Positions 9,007 to 18,900 are shown, numbered from the stretch's first letter. The stretch is 64,000 bases of DNA from Lentzea atacamensis (GCF_003269295.1 NZ_QLTT01000004.1:372001-436000); one strand, 5' to 3'. The notes: generated by a model from the letters alone, not told the origin. Program-made: numbers and translations.

Positions 9007-9927
9007 TCACACCGAGCAGGCCAGCGGGCCACCGTTGAAGGCGATGGCGTCGCCGAGCGCGGCGGCCACGTTGACGTCCACCCCGTCGGCGTCGGCGTAG
9101 GCGCGGTGCAGGTTGAGCACGAGCCGCTCGGCGTCCGGCAGGTCGGCGAACTCGCCGAGCCCGGTCTCCCGCGCCGCCTCCAGCGGCGTCCAGCCCTTCT
9201 CCCGCCCGATCACTGCGGTGTCGCGGACGAACTCGTAGTACCGCCGGTGCGCGGCGAGCACGCCGGCGAAGTCGGCGCCGGCCACCAGCGGGCCGTGGCC
9301 GGGCACCACGACGGCGGGCTCGAACGCGGCCAGCCAGTCCAGCGACCGCAGGGCGCCGTCCAGCGATCCCATCGCGATCATCGGGGTCACGCGGTGGAAC
9401 ACGAGGTCGCCGGTGAACAGCACGCGCTCCTCCGGCAGCCACGCGACCGCGTCGCCGACGGTGTGCGCTGCGTAGCCGGGATGCCGCACCACGACGGGCT
9501 TTGCGCCCGCGTACAGGGTGATCTCATCGCGGAACGAGATCGTCGGCGCGCGGACGGCGTCGACTCCCCAGTCGGGCGTCGGTGACCACGCGGGCGGGGT
9601 GTTGGCGAGGATGAAGTCCTGCTGGATGCCCTGCCGGGTGTGCTCGTGCGCGACGATCGTGGTCGAGCCGGGCAGCAGCGCGTTGCCGTACACGTGGTCG
9701 CCGTGCAGGTGCGTGTTCACCGCGAGCCGGATCGGGGCGCCCCCGGTGGCCGCGTCGAGCGCGTCGAGGAAGAGCTTCGTGCGGCGGGCCGTCGCGCACG
9801 TGTCGATGAGAACGACCTCGCCACCCGAGTGCACGGCGCCGGCGTTGTTGATCCACCAGGTGCCGTCCGGCTGGATCCACGCGTGGACGCCGGGCGCGAG
9901 CTCTTGCAGCTGTGGTTCCGCGGTCAT
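9007..9927 (-). CDS. MBL-fold metallo-hydrolase
   Basis: The 306-residue protein has the metallo-beta-lactamase superfamily zinc motif HLHGDH near residue 72, an HPGYAAHTVGD segment, the metal Asp in FTGDLVFHRV near 170, and a late His in PGHGPLV near 208. These are the usual ligands of a binuclear zinc hydrolase. The C-terminal region (after about 230) is a helical extension common in the group of MBL hydrolases found in actinomycetes. The start at 9927 fits the first conserved segment; the open frame upstream overlaps the CGNR gene on the other strand. The substrate cannot be named from the sequence. It is divergent from a short CGNR zinc-finger gene. Confidence 0.85.
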   Translation of the reverse strand: MTAEPQLQELAPGVHAWIQPDGTWWINNAGAVHSGGEVVLIDTCATARRTKLFLDALDAATGGAPIRLAVNTHLHGDHVYGNALLPGSTTIVAHEHTRQGIQQDFILANTPPAWSPTPDWGVDAVRAPTISFRDEITLYAGAKPVVVRHPGYAAHTVGDAVAWLPEERVLFTGDLVFHRVTPMIAMGSLDGALRSLDWLAAFEPAVVVPGHGPLVAGADFAGVLAAHRRYYEFVRDTAVIGREKGWTPLEAARETGLGEFADLPDAERLVLNLHRAYADADGVDVNVAAALGDAIAFNGGPLACSV

Positions 9928-9972
9928 GGCCGGCAATCTACTGGTCGTTGCCTGCCCGCCGCCCTGTCCGCC

Positions 9973-10275
9973 GTGAACGACGCGCTGACCAGGGTCCCCA
10001 CCGCACCGCTGCTGCAGTGGGACGAGAAGAACGGCCCCTACCGGGCGACGCCCCACCCCACCACCGCGATCGTCGACCACGCCCTCGCGACCCTCGCCGC
10101 CGACGCGGCCGACCTGCTCACGGGTCCCGACGCGGAACGGCTCACCGCCTGCCAGTCGAGCCCGTGCAACCGTTATCTGCTCCGCCACGGCCGCCGCCAG
10201 TGGTGCTCCACCCGTTGCGGCGACCGGGCACGGGCCGCTCGTGCCTACGCCCGCCGCGCGCAGCCCCAGGACTGA
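9973..10275 (+). CDS. CGNR zinc-finger protein, N-terminally shortened
   Basis: The last 45 residues match the CGNR zinc finger of actinobacterial putative transcription regulators: a first CQSSPC cysteine pair, RRQWCSTRCGDRARAARAYARR, and a basic tail. Family members usually have about 180-200 residues with an N-terminal ABATE domain; here only the last third of that domain (ALSAVNDALTRV... onwards) is present. In-frame sequence continues upstream but without the conserved start region, and it runs into the 5' end of the antisense MBL gene. The GTG at 9973 is the best available start. It is either a short regulator or the 3' remnant of a deleted gene. Confidence 0.6.
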   Translation: MNDALTRVPTAPLLQWDEKNGPYRATPHPTTAIVDHALATLAADAADLLTGPDAERLTACQSSPCNRYLLRHGRRQWCSTRCGDRARAARAYARRAQPQD

Positions 10276-10282
10276 GCAGCTC

Positions 10283-10687
10283 TCAGCAGCTGTACTCGTG
10301 GCGGCGGCGCAGCATCGCGATCAGCATGGCCGGGAGCATCAGCACGTGCCCGGCGGCCATCAGCGCCATTCCCGGCAGCACGCCTGCCCAGTAGAACGGC
10401 AGCAGCACCAGGAACGGCACGTACATCGCGGCGGACATCTCGGCGATGCTCGCCCAGCCGTGGCGGCGGATCCGCATCCACAGCGCCATTGCCAGCGACA
10501 TGTTGGTGGCCATCACCAGCACCTGTGCGGTCATGTTGCCGGACAGGCCCGGCCAGGCGAACGACCAGATCGGCCCCAGGACGACCATCCCCACCACCAT
10601 GGCGACGACCATCTCCAGGAAGTGCAGGGTGAAGCGCACCACCGGACGTGCCCGCCGTGGCGATTCGGTGGTCTGCTCCGCACTCAT
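10283..10687 (-). CDS. Four-helix small membrane protein
   Basis: The 134-residue protein has four clear hydrophobic segments (FTLHFLEMVVAMVVGMVVLG, MTAQVLVMATNMSLAMALWM, a third near residue 90 and MAAGHVLMLPAMLIAML) and short charged ends. Similar small actinobacterial membrane proteins are unnamed or are labelled by weak similarity to export proteins. Nothing in the sequence gives a function. It ends eight bases from the convergent CGNR gene. A GGAG motif precedes the ATG at 10687. It lies directly downstream of a response regulator on the same strand, with about 110 bases between, so it may be a target of that system. Confidence 0.75.
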   Translation of the reverse strand: MSAEQTTESPRRARPVVRFTLHFLEMVVAMVVGMVVLGPIWSFAWPGLSGNMTAQVLVMATNMSLAMALWMRIRRHGWASIAEMSAAMYVPFLVLLPFYWAGVLPGMALMAAGHVLMLPAMLIAMLRRRHEYSC

Positions 10688-10796
10688 GAGCGCTCCTTCG
10701 AGGTGAGGTTCTGTTGCTGTGCGGACAGATCTTCTGCCGTCAGCGCAGCGCCGTCAGGTGCCGAAGGTCATGTCCGGGGTCATGTGACCGCCGCGG

Positions 10797-11456
10797 TCAG
10801 AACAGGCGGAGTTCCCTGGCCCGCAGCGCCGCCTGGGTGCGGTCGCGCACCTGGAGCTTGGACAGCACGCTGGTGACGAGGTTCTTGACCGTTCCCTCGG
10901 CCAGAAACAGCTTTCCGGCGATCTCGCGGTTGCTGTGCCCCTCGGAGAGCAGCCTGACGACGTCGAGCTCGCGTTCCGACAACGGCACGGCCGGCTGCGG
11001 CGGGGTCTCCTCGTGCGGCAACCGGGCCACCCTGGCCACGAGCTTCGCCGCGACCGACGGCTGCAACGCCGACTCGCCACGCCGGGCCGCGACCAGCGCC
11101 TCCACCAGCCGGGCAGAGGACACGTCCTTGAGCAGGTAGCCGACCGCGCCCGCACGAAGCGCCGCGAACACGTCCGCGTCATCGTCGAACGTCGTCAGCG
11201 CCAGCACCCGCACGTCCGGCTGTTCGACGCGCAACCTGCTGGTCGCCGCGATCCCGTCCAGCACCGGCATCCTCAGGTCCATCAGGACCACCTCGGGACG
11301 AAGTTCGGCGGCCAGCCGCACGGCCTGCTCGCCGTTCCCGGCCTCACCGACCACCTCGATCTCGGGCTGAACCTCCAGCAGTGCCGCCAAAGCCTCCCGG
11401 AACAGGGCCTGGTCGTCCACGATCAGGACCCGCACGGCGGACTCCGGTGAAGTCAC
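10797..11456 (-). CDS. NarL/FixJ-type response regulator
   Basis: The 219-residue protein has a receiver domain (about 8-125) with acidic pocket VDDQ, phospho-acceptor Asp in VVLMDLRMPV near residue 58, Thr in LALTTFDD and Lys in GYLLKD. A LuxR-type helix-turn-helix follows (about 155-215, LSERELDVVRLLSEGHSNREIAGKLFLAEGTVKNLVTSVLSKL). The start codon is GTG and overlaps the upstream kinase stop by four bases, so kinase and regulator are translationally coupled. A likely role is transcriptional control of nearby membrane functions; the signal is unknown. Confidence 0.95.
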   Translation of the reverse strand: MTSPESAVRVLIVDDQALFREALAALLEVQPEIEVVGEAGNGEQAVRLAAELRPEVVLMDLRMPVLDGIAATSRLRVEQPDVRVLALTTFDDDADVFAALRAGAVGYLLKDVSSARLVEALVAARRGESALQPSVAAKLVARVARLPHEETPPQPAVPLSERELDVVRLLSEGHSNREIAGKLFLAEGTVKNLVTSVLSKLQVRDRTQAALRARELRLF

Positions 11457-12592
11457 CCCGGCACCTCCACGGTCAGCGTCACGCCGCGCCCTTCCTCCGA
11501 GTCGACGGACACCCGCCCGCCGAGACCTGCGATCCGCTCCCTCAGACCGACCAGGCCGAACCCGTTGTCCGGCAACGGATTCTCCAGCAGCCCCCGGCCG
11601 TCGTCGCGTACTTCCAGCCGGACCAGGCCGACGTCACCGAAGTCGAGGGCCACGGTGACGGCCGACGCATCCGCGTGCTTGCGCACGTTGGTCAACCCTT
11701 CCTGCGCCGCCCGGAACAGCGACTCCTCGACCTCGGCACGGATCGCGCGAGCCGCGCCGCGCACCTCCAGCTCGGTCGGCACACCCGCCTCGGAAGCCTC
11801 GTCGGTCAACGCCTGCAAGGCGTCCACCAGCGGAGCCGGCCGGGGTTCGCGCAGCGCGGCGACCGAGCGGCGCACTTCCGCCAGTGCCTGCTTCGACTGG
11901 TCCTGCGCCTTGGCGAGCATCCCGTCGAGCCGCTCGACGTCGGCGGTGTGGATCACGGCGCGCGCGGCCTGCAGAAGCATCTGCACGACGGTCAGGTGGT
12001 GCCCCAGCCCGTCGTGGATGTCGCGGGCGACCCGGTTGCGCTCCTGGATGGTGGCGAGCTGCTCTGCCTGGGCGGCGTACCCGCGGAGCAGTTCGTTCAC
12101 TTCCGCCAGCGCGGCCTTGGCGCGCTGCTCCCGCACGAAGAGTTCGGTCACGACGATGGCGAAGGTGGTGACGGCCAGAGTGCTGAGGCCCTCACGCAGT
12201 CCGGCGGCCCAGTCCATTCCCAGGTGCACCAACGGGATCACCGCGGCCACCACGACGGCGGCGGGCAGCGGCAGCAGCAGCACGCTCTGCACGACCAGGA
12301 CCACCAGCAGCAGAACCGACCCGACCGCCGCGCCCGACATCCAGAACAGCATGAAACCCAGCGCCAGCTGGATTCCCACGTACACCACGGCGAACGCCCG
12401 GCCGCGGCCCTCGACGAACCGGAACCCGACGATGGCGAGCGCGGCGAAGACCAGTCCGAGCAGCAACGTCGGCACGACCTGCTGATGGAACACCGACGAG
12501 CCCAGCGGCAGCGTCGCGCACGCGACGACCGTCAGGATGCTCAGCGTCCTCTGCACGCGCTCACTGTGCTGGACCGTGATCGCCGTGGTCAA
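11453..12592 (-). CDS. Sensor histidine kinase, HisKA_3 family
   Basis: The 379-residue kinase has about five N-terminal membrane segments (residues 15-150) and no large extracellular domain, suggesting it senses a membrane or envelope signal. The dimerisation/phospho-acceptor helix contains RNRVARDIHDGLGHHLTVVQ (His near 190). The HATPase part has an N box around EGLTNVRKHADAS and a G box DDGRGLLENPLPDNGFGLVGLRERI. It is the first gene of a kinase-regulator operon (NarL class). Confidence 0.95.
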   Translation of the reverse strand: MTTAITVQHSERVQRTLSILTVVACATLPLGSSVFHQQVVPTLLLGLVFAALAIVGFRFVEGRGRAFAVVYVGIQLALGFMLFWMSGAAVGSVLLLVVLVVQSVLLLPLPAAVVVAAVIPLVHLGMDWAAGLREGLSTLAVTTFAIVVTELFVREQRAKAALAEVNELLRGYAAQAEQLATIQERNRVARDIHDGLGHHLTVVQMLLQAARAVIHTADVERLDGMLAKAQDQSKQALAEVRRSVAALREPRPAPLVDALQALTDEASEAGVPTELEVRGAARAIRAEVEESLFRAAQEGLTNVRKHADASAVTVALDFGDVGLVRLEVRDDGRGLLENPLPDNGFGLVGLRERIAGLGGRVSVDSEEGRGVTLTVEVPG

Positions 12593-12653
12593 CCGGGCGG
12601 CACGCCTGCCTCCGCGGTGCCACCGCGGTGGCCGGGCAGGCTAGTTTGCCCGG

Positions 12654-13094
12654 GTGAGCCTTCTCGATGACGTGGCCGAGCGCGACAGCTGGCGGTGCTG
12701 GGTGTGCGACGAACCGGTCGACCCGGACATGTCGGTGAACGACCCGCGGGGACCCAGCGTCGACAGCCGGACCGCCGATCGGAAGGCCAAGGTCGCCGAG
12801 CGGCTCGCGCACCGCGGGTGCAACAGCCGCAAGGGCGCGGTCAAGGTGGTCATCGCGTGGCCGGATCGCCTGCACGTGGCCGAACCCGCGCCGCTGATCA
12901 CCGTTGCCGGTCGGCTGGAACGCAAGGGAGGCCGCGAGATGGTGGCCCGTTGCCCGACGAGGCACGACGCCCAGGAAGCGGCGGAGTGGCTGGTGGACCG
13001 GTTCTCCCGGCTGGTGCCGGGGCTGCCGGTGACCGCCGGTGTCGAGGCGGGCTGCGGCCAGTTCCTCGTCGTCCTGGCCACCAGCCGTCGCTGA
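12654..13094 (+). CDS. Actinobacterial conserved protein with an HNH-like zinc motif
   Basis: The 146-residue protein starts with WRCWVCDEPVDPD near residue 14 and has HRGCNSRKGA near residue 53, giving two CxxC/HxxC-like clusters as in HNH nucleases and zinc ribbons. The middle is a basic-acidic region and the end is a small hydrophobic domain (GQFLVVLATS). Proteins of this type are widespread in actinomycetes with no assigned function. The canonical catalytic His of HNH enzymes is not obvious, so nuclease activity is not claimed. GTG start at 12654 follows GCCCGG without a clear ribosome-binding site; it is divergent from the kinase gene. Confidence 0.65.
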   Translation: MSLLDDVAERDSWRCWVCDEPVDPDMSVNDPRGPSVDSRTADRKAKVAERLAHRGCNSRKGAVKVVIAWPDRLHVAEPAPLITVAGRLERKGGREMVARCPTRHDAQEAAEWLVDRFSRLVPGLPVTAGVEAGCGQFLVVLATSRR

Positions 13095-13703
13095 TCAGCT
13101 CCGGCTGACGAGCAGGTAGCGCTCATCGTCGATCGGACGGCCCCACAACGCCGGGTCGTCCAGCCGTGTGACGTCGGCTTCCCGGCGAACGTCCAGCACC
13201 AGCGCCCGGCACTCGGCAGCCGTCAGGCCTGCACCCGTCGACCAGCGACCTTCGACGAGCACGAGCAGGCCGCCGGGCCTGAGGAGATCGCCCCAGATCT
13301 TCAGCGCGGCAGCGGGGTCGGGAAGCGCCCAGAGCACGTGCCGCGCGAGCACCACATCACAAGACGCCGGCGCGTAAGGAGGTCGGGAGGCATCGCCCTG
13401 CACGAACGCCGCGGACACCCCTGCGGCGTTCGCCTTCGCCCGCGCGGCCGCGACCATGCGCGGAGAGAGGTCGACGCCTCTGACCTCGTGCCCGGCCTGC
13501 GCCAGGAGAACCGAGAGGCTGCCGGTACCGCATCCCAGGTCGGCGACGGACGCCGAATCAGCCGGCAGCACGGGCAACAGCGTCGCCGCCCACGCCGCGC
13601 GCACTTCCGGATCGAGCAGTCCGTGATCCGGTTCCTGGTCGAAGGTCGCCGCGTGCTGGTCCCAGAAGTCGCGCACCTCGTTCGTCACGCCTGAAGTCTG
13701 CAC
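13095..13703 (-). CDS. Class I SAM-dependent methyltransferase
   Basis: The 202-residue protein has the SAM-binding glycine motif VADLGCGTGSLSVLLAQAG near residue 49, the acidic motif II (RGVDLSPRMV) and a post-motif LLRPGGLLVLVEG near 145, the usual Rossmann methyltransferase order. A GTG at 13703 gives this start; a second in-frame GTG at 13688 is also possible. The gene follows an ArsR regulator on the same strand with a gap of only six bases, so the two are probably co-transcribed. The substrate is unknown. Confidence 0.85.
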   Translation of the reverse strand: MQTSGVTNEVRDFWDQHAATFDQEPDHGLLDPEVRAAWAATLLPVLPADSASVADLGCGTGSLSVLLAQAGHEVRGVDLSPRMVAAARAKANAAGVSAAFVQGDASRPPYAPASCDVVLARHVLWALPDPAAALKIWGDLLRPGGLLVLVEGRWSTGAGLTAAECRALVLDVRREADVTRLDDPALWGRPIDDERYLLVSRS

Positions 13704-13709
13704 CAGCGC

Positions 13710-14066
13710 TCAGTCGTGGTCCGGTGCGCCGGTGATGTGGTGATCGGCGGCGTTGACCGCTTCGAACAACAGCCGCCGGACGTGGCCACCTCGCGCCCGG
13801 TAGAGCATCCGCCTGCCTTCGCGGCGCACGGTCACCAGTCCTGTCAGCCGCAGTTTCGCGAGATGCTGAGACACCGCCGGGCGGGCGATGCCGACCTCCG
13901 AAGCCAGTGTCGTGACATCGAACTCGGCGCCGCACAGCAGCCACAACATGCGGAAACGCGTCGCGTCGGCAAGCATCCGGAACCCGTCGACGGCCGTTTC
14001 GACGTGTCTGCCAGGAGGTAGTTGTTGCCAGTCTTGCGTTGTTGCAACGTCGTCGCGTGCGTACAT
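13710..14066 (-). CDS. ArsR/SmtB family metalloregulator, NmtR-like
   Basis: The protein has 118 residues from the ATG at 14066, with the ArsR winged helix (LASEVGIARPAVSQHLAKLRLTGLVTVRREGRRMLYRA). The C-terminal helix reads GGHVRRLLFEAVNAADHH, comparable to the alpha-5 metal site of NmtR/CzrA; one His of each end is kept (His in GGHV and His in ADHH), while two other ligands of that site are changed. A tail with further His/Asp (DHD) follows. It is divergent from a His-tailed MFS exporter with a 13-base dyad between, so it probably represses that exporter until Ni2+, Co2+ or another metal binds. Confidence 0.85.
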   Translation of the reverse strand: MYARDDVATTQDWQQLPPGRHVETAVDGFRMLADATRFRMLWLLCGAEFDVTTLASEVGIARPAVSQHLAKLRLTGLVTVRREGRRMLYRARGGHVRRLLFEAVNAADHHITGAPDHD

Positions 14067-14068
14067 GA

Positions 14069-14081
14069 GCACATATAGTGC
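14069..14081. promoter_or_regulatory. Probable ArsR operator in the 11-base divergent gap
   Basis: GCACATATAGTGC is a dyad with four-base arms around an AT-rich centre, as in ArsR-family boxes. It covers the space between the ArsR start (14066) and the exporter start (14078) and overlaps the first codon of the latter, so binding would block both genes. Leaderless transcription is suggested by the short gap. Confidence 0.45.
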
Positions 14082-15424
14082 CACGCATGCTCGCTGTTCT
14101 GCGCAACCGGACGTATCGCCACCTGTTCGGCGCACACGTCGTGGCGCTCACCGGCACGGGTTTGGCGACCGTCGCGCTGGGGCTGCTGGCCTACGACCTG
14201 GCCGGCGCGGACGCGGGAGCGGTTCTCGGCACCGCGCTGGCGCTCAAGATGGTCGCCTACGTCAGCGTGGCACCGATCGCGGCGGCGCTGCTCGGTGCGT
14301 TGCCACGGCGAGCGGTGCTCGTCACGCTGGATCTTGTCCGCGCCGGCGTCGCGGTGATGCTGCCCTGGGTGGACCAGGTGTGGCAGATCTACGTCCTGAT
14401 CTTCTTGCTGCAGGCGGCCTCGGCGGCGTTCACGCCGATCTTCCAGGCGACGATCCCGGATGTGCTGCCCGACGAACGCGAGTACACGCGGGCGGTCACC
14501 CTCTCGCGGATGGCCTACGACCTCGAGGGTCTGCTGAGCCCGTCGCTGGCCGCCGCGTTGCTGGTGCTGATGAGCTTCAACAACCTGTTCCTCGGCACGG
14601 CGATCGGCTTCGCGGCGTCTGCGCTGCTCGTGGTGTCTGCGGTGGTGCCGCGCCCGGAACCGGTGAGCCGCAACGAAAGCCTGTACGCAGCGACGACTCG
14701 CGGCATCCGGATCTACCTGGCCACACCGCGCCTGCGCGGCTTGCTGGCCGTGCACCTCGCCGCCGCGGCCGCGGGTTCGATGGTGCTGGTGAACACGGTC
14801 GCCTACGTGCGCGACGTGCTCGGCCGCAGCGCTTCCGCCGTCGCCGTCGCGCTCGCGTTCAACGGCATCGGCTCGTTGGTGGCCGCACTGGTGTTGCCCA
14901 AGTTGCTCGATCGCGTCACCGACCGAGCCCTGGTGCTGCGCGCCTGCGTGGCGCTGGTCGTCCTGCTGCTCACCGGGGCCACGTTCGCCTCGCTGCTCGC
15001 CGGAGCACACTGGCCCGCGCTGCTCGTGCTGTGGGCGTTGATCGGCGCCGGATGTTCCTTCGCGCTGACGCCGGGTGCGCGGCTCCTGCGCCGTTCCACC
15101 GGCTCGTGCGATCGGCCCGCGTTGTTCGCGGCCGATTTCGCCCTCTCACACGCCTGTTGGCTCTTGAGTTATCCGTTGGCCGGGTGGGTGGCCAGCGTCG
15201 CGAACACGACCACGGCCTTCCTGGTTCTCGGTGGCGTGACGGCAGTTGCCGCGCTCGTCGCCTGGCGGCTGTGGCCGACACACGACCCGGACGTGATCGA
15301 GCACGAGCATCGCGACCTCGAGGCCGGTCACGACCATCTGCACGACGCGGTGCCCGCGGGCGGCGCGTGGCGGCACGCGCACACCTTCCGCATCGACGAT
15401 CACCACGAACGCTGGCCGCGCTAG
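14078..15424 (+). CDS. MFS metal exporter with His-rich C-terminus (NreB-like)
   Basis: The 448-residue protein has the 12-segment MFS fold typical of the NreB/NrsD/enterobactin-exporter branch (RNRTYRHLFGAHVVALTGTGLATVALG at the start, RMAYDLEGLLSP near residue 150). Its last 45 residues hold about ten histidines in HEHRDLEAGHDHLHD and HAHTFRIDDHHERW, which is a feature of nickel-resistance exporters NreB and NrsD. It would pump Ni2+ or a similar cation out across the cytoplasmic membrane. Start is GTG at 14078; ATG at 14087 is an alternative. It is divergent from and probably repressed by the ArsR gene. Confidence 0.85.
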   Translation: MPRMLAVLRNRTYRHLFGAHVVALTGTGLATVALGLLAYDLAGADAGAVLGTALALKMVAYVSVAPIAAALLGALPRRAVLVTLDLVRAGVAVMLPWVDQVWQIYVLIFLLQAASAAFTPIFQATIPDVLPDEREYTRAVTLSRMAYDLEGLLSPSLAAALLVLMSFNNLFLGTAIGFAASALLVVSAVVPRPEPVSRNESLYAATTRGIRIYLATPRLRGLLAVHLAAAAAGSMVLVNTVAYVRDVLGRSASAVAVALAFNGIGSLVAALVLPKLLDRVTDRALVLRACVALVVLLLTGATFASLLAGAHWPALLVLWALIGAGCSFALTPGARLLRRSTGSCDRPALFAADFALSHACWLLSYPLAGWVASVANTTTAFLVLGGVTAVAALVAWRLWPTHDPDVIEHEHRDLEAGHDHLHDAVPAGGAWRHAHTFRIDDHHERWPR

Positions 15425-15441
15425 AGCGGTGGCGCGCTCGG

Positions 15442-15984
15442 TCAGAGCCGCACCTCGCCGATGCAGCGGCGGATGATCCAGCGCCAGTCGGCCTCGGCGA
15501 TGGCCCCGTCAGCCGCCCGGTAGTGCGCGACCAGCCGCTCCTCCACCCGGTCCAGTTCGTCGTCCGGCGTGTCCGCTGACACGTCGAACAGGGCGGTGCG
15601 AAGCCGGCAGAGGAAGGTCAGCAGCAGTTCGAGGTCGGCCGCCGCGTGTGCGGACGTGTCCGACCCGGTGGGAGCGAACCGGCACTCGCCGGTGCTGCCG
15701 TTCAAGCAGATCGAGGCGGTGTCGGTCACCGCCACCAGGTAGTCGCCGGCCAGCTCGGCCGGCGTCTGTTCGCCGGCTCGAAACTCCGCGAGCGTCTGCA
15801 TGGGCCCCTCGACGCCCTCGAAGAACACGCAGCCCACCACGCTCTCGGGAAAGCCGATCTCGGTCAGCACCCTGCGCGCCACCGGATCCGTCAGGCCGTC
15901 CGGCAGGTCCCCGGCAGGCACGGCGGTGATGTCGTCCCCGGGAAAGGCGGCCGCCACCTGCTCGCGCTTGAGCCCTGTGCTCAT
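15442..15984 (-). CDS. SUKH-4 family immunity protein
   Basis: The 180-residue protein matches SUKH-4 (SMI1/KNR4-like) immunity proteins: FPESVVGCVFFEGVEG near residue 52, an AELAGDYLVAVTDTASICLNGSTGE segment and a C-terminal AIAEADWRWIIRR helix. SUKH proteins neutralise cognate polymorphic toxins, including nucleic-acid deaminases and nucleases, by direct binding. The ATG at 15984 overlaps the stop of the toxin gene upstream (ATGA), so it is made in step with it. It is convergent with the His-tailed exporter gene. The immunity role is inferred from family and position. Confidence 0.88.
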   Translation of the reverse strand: MSTGLKREQVAAAFPGDDITAVPAGDLPDGLTDPVARRVLTEIGFPESVVGCVFFEGVEGPMQTLAEFRAGEQTPAELAGDYLVAVTDTASICLNGSTGECRFAPTGSDTSAHAAADLELLLTFLCRLRTALFDVSADTPDDELDRVEERLVAHYRAADGAIAEADWRWIIRRCIGEVRL

Positions 15985-18900
15985 GGCCCGACCAGCTCCT
16001 TCTCCGCCTCGGCAAGCCACTTCTCGAGCTGCGCGGCACGGCGTTCCATCATGCGCTTCTGCTCCGCGCTGAGATTACCGGTGGTGGCCGGGTCCATCCG
16101 TGCCAGCGTGAGCACCTCGACGCCGACCTGGGCGTTGCGGAGGACCGCGAGTGCCGCCTTGGCCTGTTCTTTGCCCCGGTCCACCTGCTGCGAGCCGGTG
16201 GACGGCGTGGCAGGCCGGTCAGCCTCCCTGCCCCACATCCGGGCCTGCGCCGGAGACGCGGAGAGCATGCCGTTCTGCTTCAGGTTGTCGTACGCCTGCT
16301 GCTGCGTGGCCGCGTCGGGTACGACGGTCGGCTTCTCCTTCTGGCCGCCCTGGTACGCCCGGCCGAAGTGCGCCGTCGCGGTCACCCGGCAGCCGGCTGC
16401 GCGGAGGTGGCGGACGAACTTCGCCACGTACTCCGCGCAGTTGAGGCAGCTGCTCGCGGACACGTCCAGTTCCAACCGGCAGTTGTACTTCACGTCCTTC
16501 GGCAGGCCGTCGAAGACGGTGAAGAACTTGGCGATCACCATCTCCTCGGCGTGTGCGCCCTCGGCGACGCCGATCTCCTTCTGCGGGCCGCGCAGTTCCT
16601 GGCTGCGCGCGTCGCGGTACTCGGTGGCCTGGGCGTCGTAGGTGAAGAGCCCTCGCGACCAGGTCGGTACGTCACGGGGGTCCTGGCCCTCCGCAGGCAC
16701 GCTCATCGCCTGGTTGAACGTGAGCATGGTCTGCTGGTCCACGATCACCGCGACCGGGCCGGTGCTCTCCGTCGGGTTGATCTTGGCCTCGACCGAGAAC
16801 GCGTGCGGGCCGGCCGGGACCAGGCGCAGGCTGGTGACACCCTTGTCGCGCCACTGCCCGAGGACCTCGCCGAGCACCGCGTGGGCCCGTTGCGGCGGGA
16901 CCGAGCCGGAGGTGAGCCGCTGGTGCGCGGCCTGCGAGGCGGCTTTCGCGATCTTCGTTTTGTCCGCAGTGGACAGATCCCTGGGATCCACCTTTCCGCC
17001 CTTGGGCTTGGCCTTGCTCTTGAGCTTGGCCCAGATCTTCCTGCCGAACGCGACGACCTTGCCCACCACCCAGTCGACGGCCTTCTTCACCGGCTTGGAC
17101 AGCGCCTGGAAGAACGACTTGACCTTGTTCGCGATGCCACCGATCCCGAGGATCGCGGCGAGCGCGCCGATGAGGACCGGGATCGACTTGGCCAGGGCCG
17201 ACTCGATGAGCTTCGGCACGCCGCCCGCGCCACCACCGGCGATGGCTATCACCGCGTCCAGCACCGCGTTGACGAACTCGGCGATCTGAGCGCCGCGTTC
17301 GACGATGAACGTGACGATGTCGATGATCATCTTGCAGGCCTTGATGAACGCCGACGCAGGATTGAGCAGACTGACGATCCACGTGATGCCGGCGATCAGC
17401 ACGGTCGGGATCAGATACTGACTGATCTTGCCGAACAGGTTCTCCTTGAGGTCGCCGACCTGCTCCTTGATCTCCTCGGTGACCCCGGCGACGCCCTCGT
17501 TCTGGAGTTTGGCGGCCAGCGGCACACCGGCTTCCACCGCACCCATCGCCTGTGCGGGGATGCCTTTCGCGATGATCCGGCCGCGGATGGCGGACCAGGT
17601 CAACCCGAGCAACGACGCGATCATGCCGAGGATGCCGCGCAGGTCGAACCTGGCGGGAAGCTGGAGTCCTGCACCGGACATGGCGCCGAGGAGCCAGCCG
17701 ATCAGTCCCTTCTTCAGGTGGGCGCCGATGTTGGTCAGGAAGGCCTGCAGTCCGGCACCCACCGCGGACACGAGGTGGCCGAGGAACCCGATGGGATCCT
17801 TCAGAATCGCCATGACCGCCTGGGCGGCCTTCGCCAGAACTCCCAGCAGCAGGTCCTTCAGCTGCAGGATGGTCTTGATGACGCCGCCGACCGCGTCGAC
17901 GGCCTTGGCGATCAGGCCCTTGTTCTTCTCCTTCTCGGCCTCGATCTCCGCATCGACCTCCTCGAGCGCGTCGTTGTACTTCGACGCGAGAGTGTCGACG
18001 AGCTGTTTTCCTTTGGCGTCAACGGATTCGGTGAGCTCGTCGAACCTGCCCGCGAACTCGCCAGCGGCCTTCTTCCCCACCGCTCGCAGATCCCGGGGCA
18101 GCTTCGCCACCTCGGCCTGCAGCTGCTGCCGGCCGGTCGCGATCCGCTGCTTCGCCCGGCTCAGCTCACCGCCGATCAGGTCCGCCACGCCGGAGATGAC
18201 CTGCTGCATCCGGTCGACGTAGCCCTTGCGGGCGGTGGCGAAGATCTGGCTGGCCTCTTCCGGCAGCCCGGCGAACTTGTCCTTGAGCCACCGGCCCTTG
18301 CCCAGCAACCCCGAGTACCGCTTGTCCTTGTAGTCGTCCATCCGCCGCTTGTGCTCGGCGGTGAACGCGTCCCGGGCGGCCTTCTCTCCGGCGCCGAACT
18401 TCTCGTCGACCTTCTTGTCCAGCCCGGACAGGATGTCCTCGACGTCCTTCTTGGTGGCGTCGAAGACCTTCTGCAGCGTCGCGGTGACCTGCGCCCGCTT
18501 CTGCTCGTCCGCGGACCTGGCCTCCTCCTTACCGGATCCGACCGCCTGCCCCGCCTGCTTGCGGTCGCCGGCCATGGCGGTCATCGCGGCCGCGCCTTGC
18601 TGTCCGGCCTGCGCCTTGGCCGCGTTCAGAACCCGGGACTCACTGGCACGCACCTGTCCGGGCGCGGTCGCGGCGTGCTCCTCACCGGCCTTCTTCTCCT
18701 TCAGCGCGCCGGTGAACTCCGGCTCGTTGGACTTGGCCAGTTGCTCCTCGGTGACCTGTGCATCGGCCATCTGCTGGTCGACCTGCTTCGGCCCGGCCGA
18801 GAAGTCGACCGCGGCGGCAGGAACCTTGTCCGGCACGGCCTTCGCGGCGTCGGGCGTGCCGGGGGTCGCCGGGGGCTTGTCCTGCTCCAGCGGTGTGACT

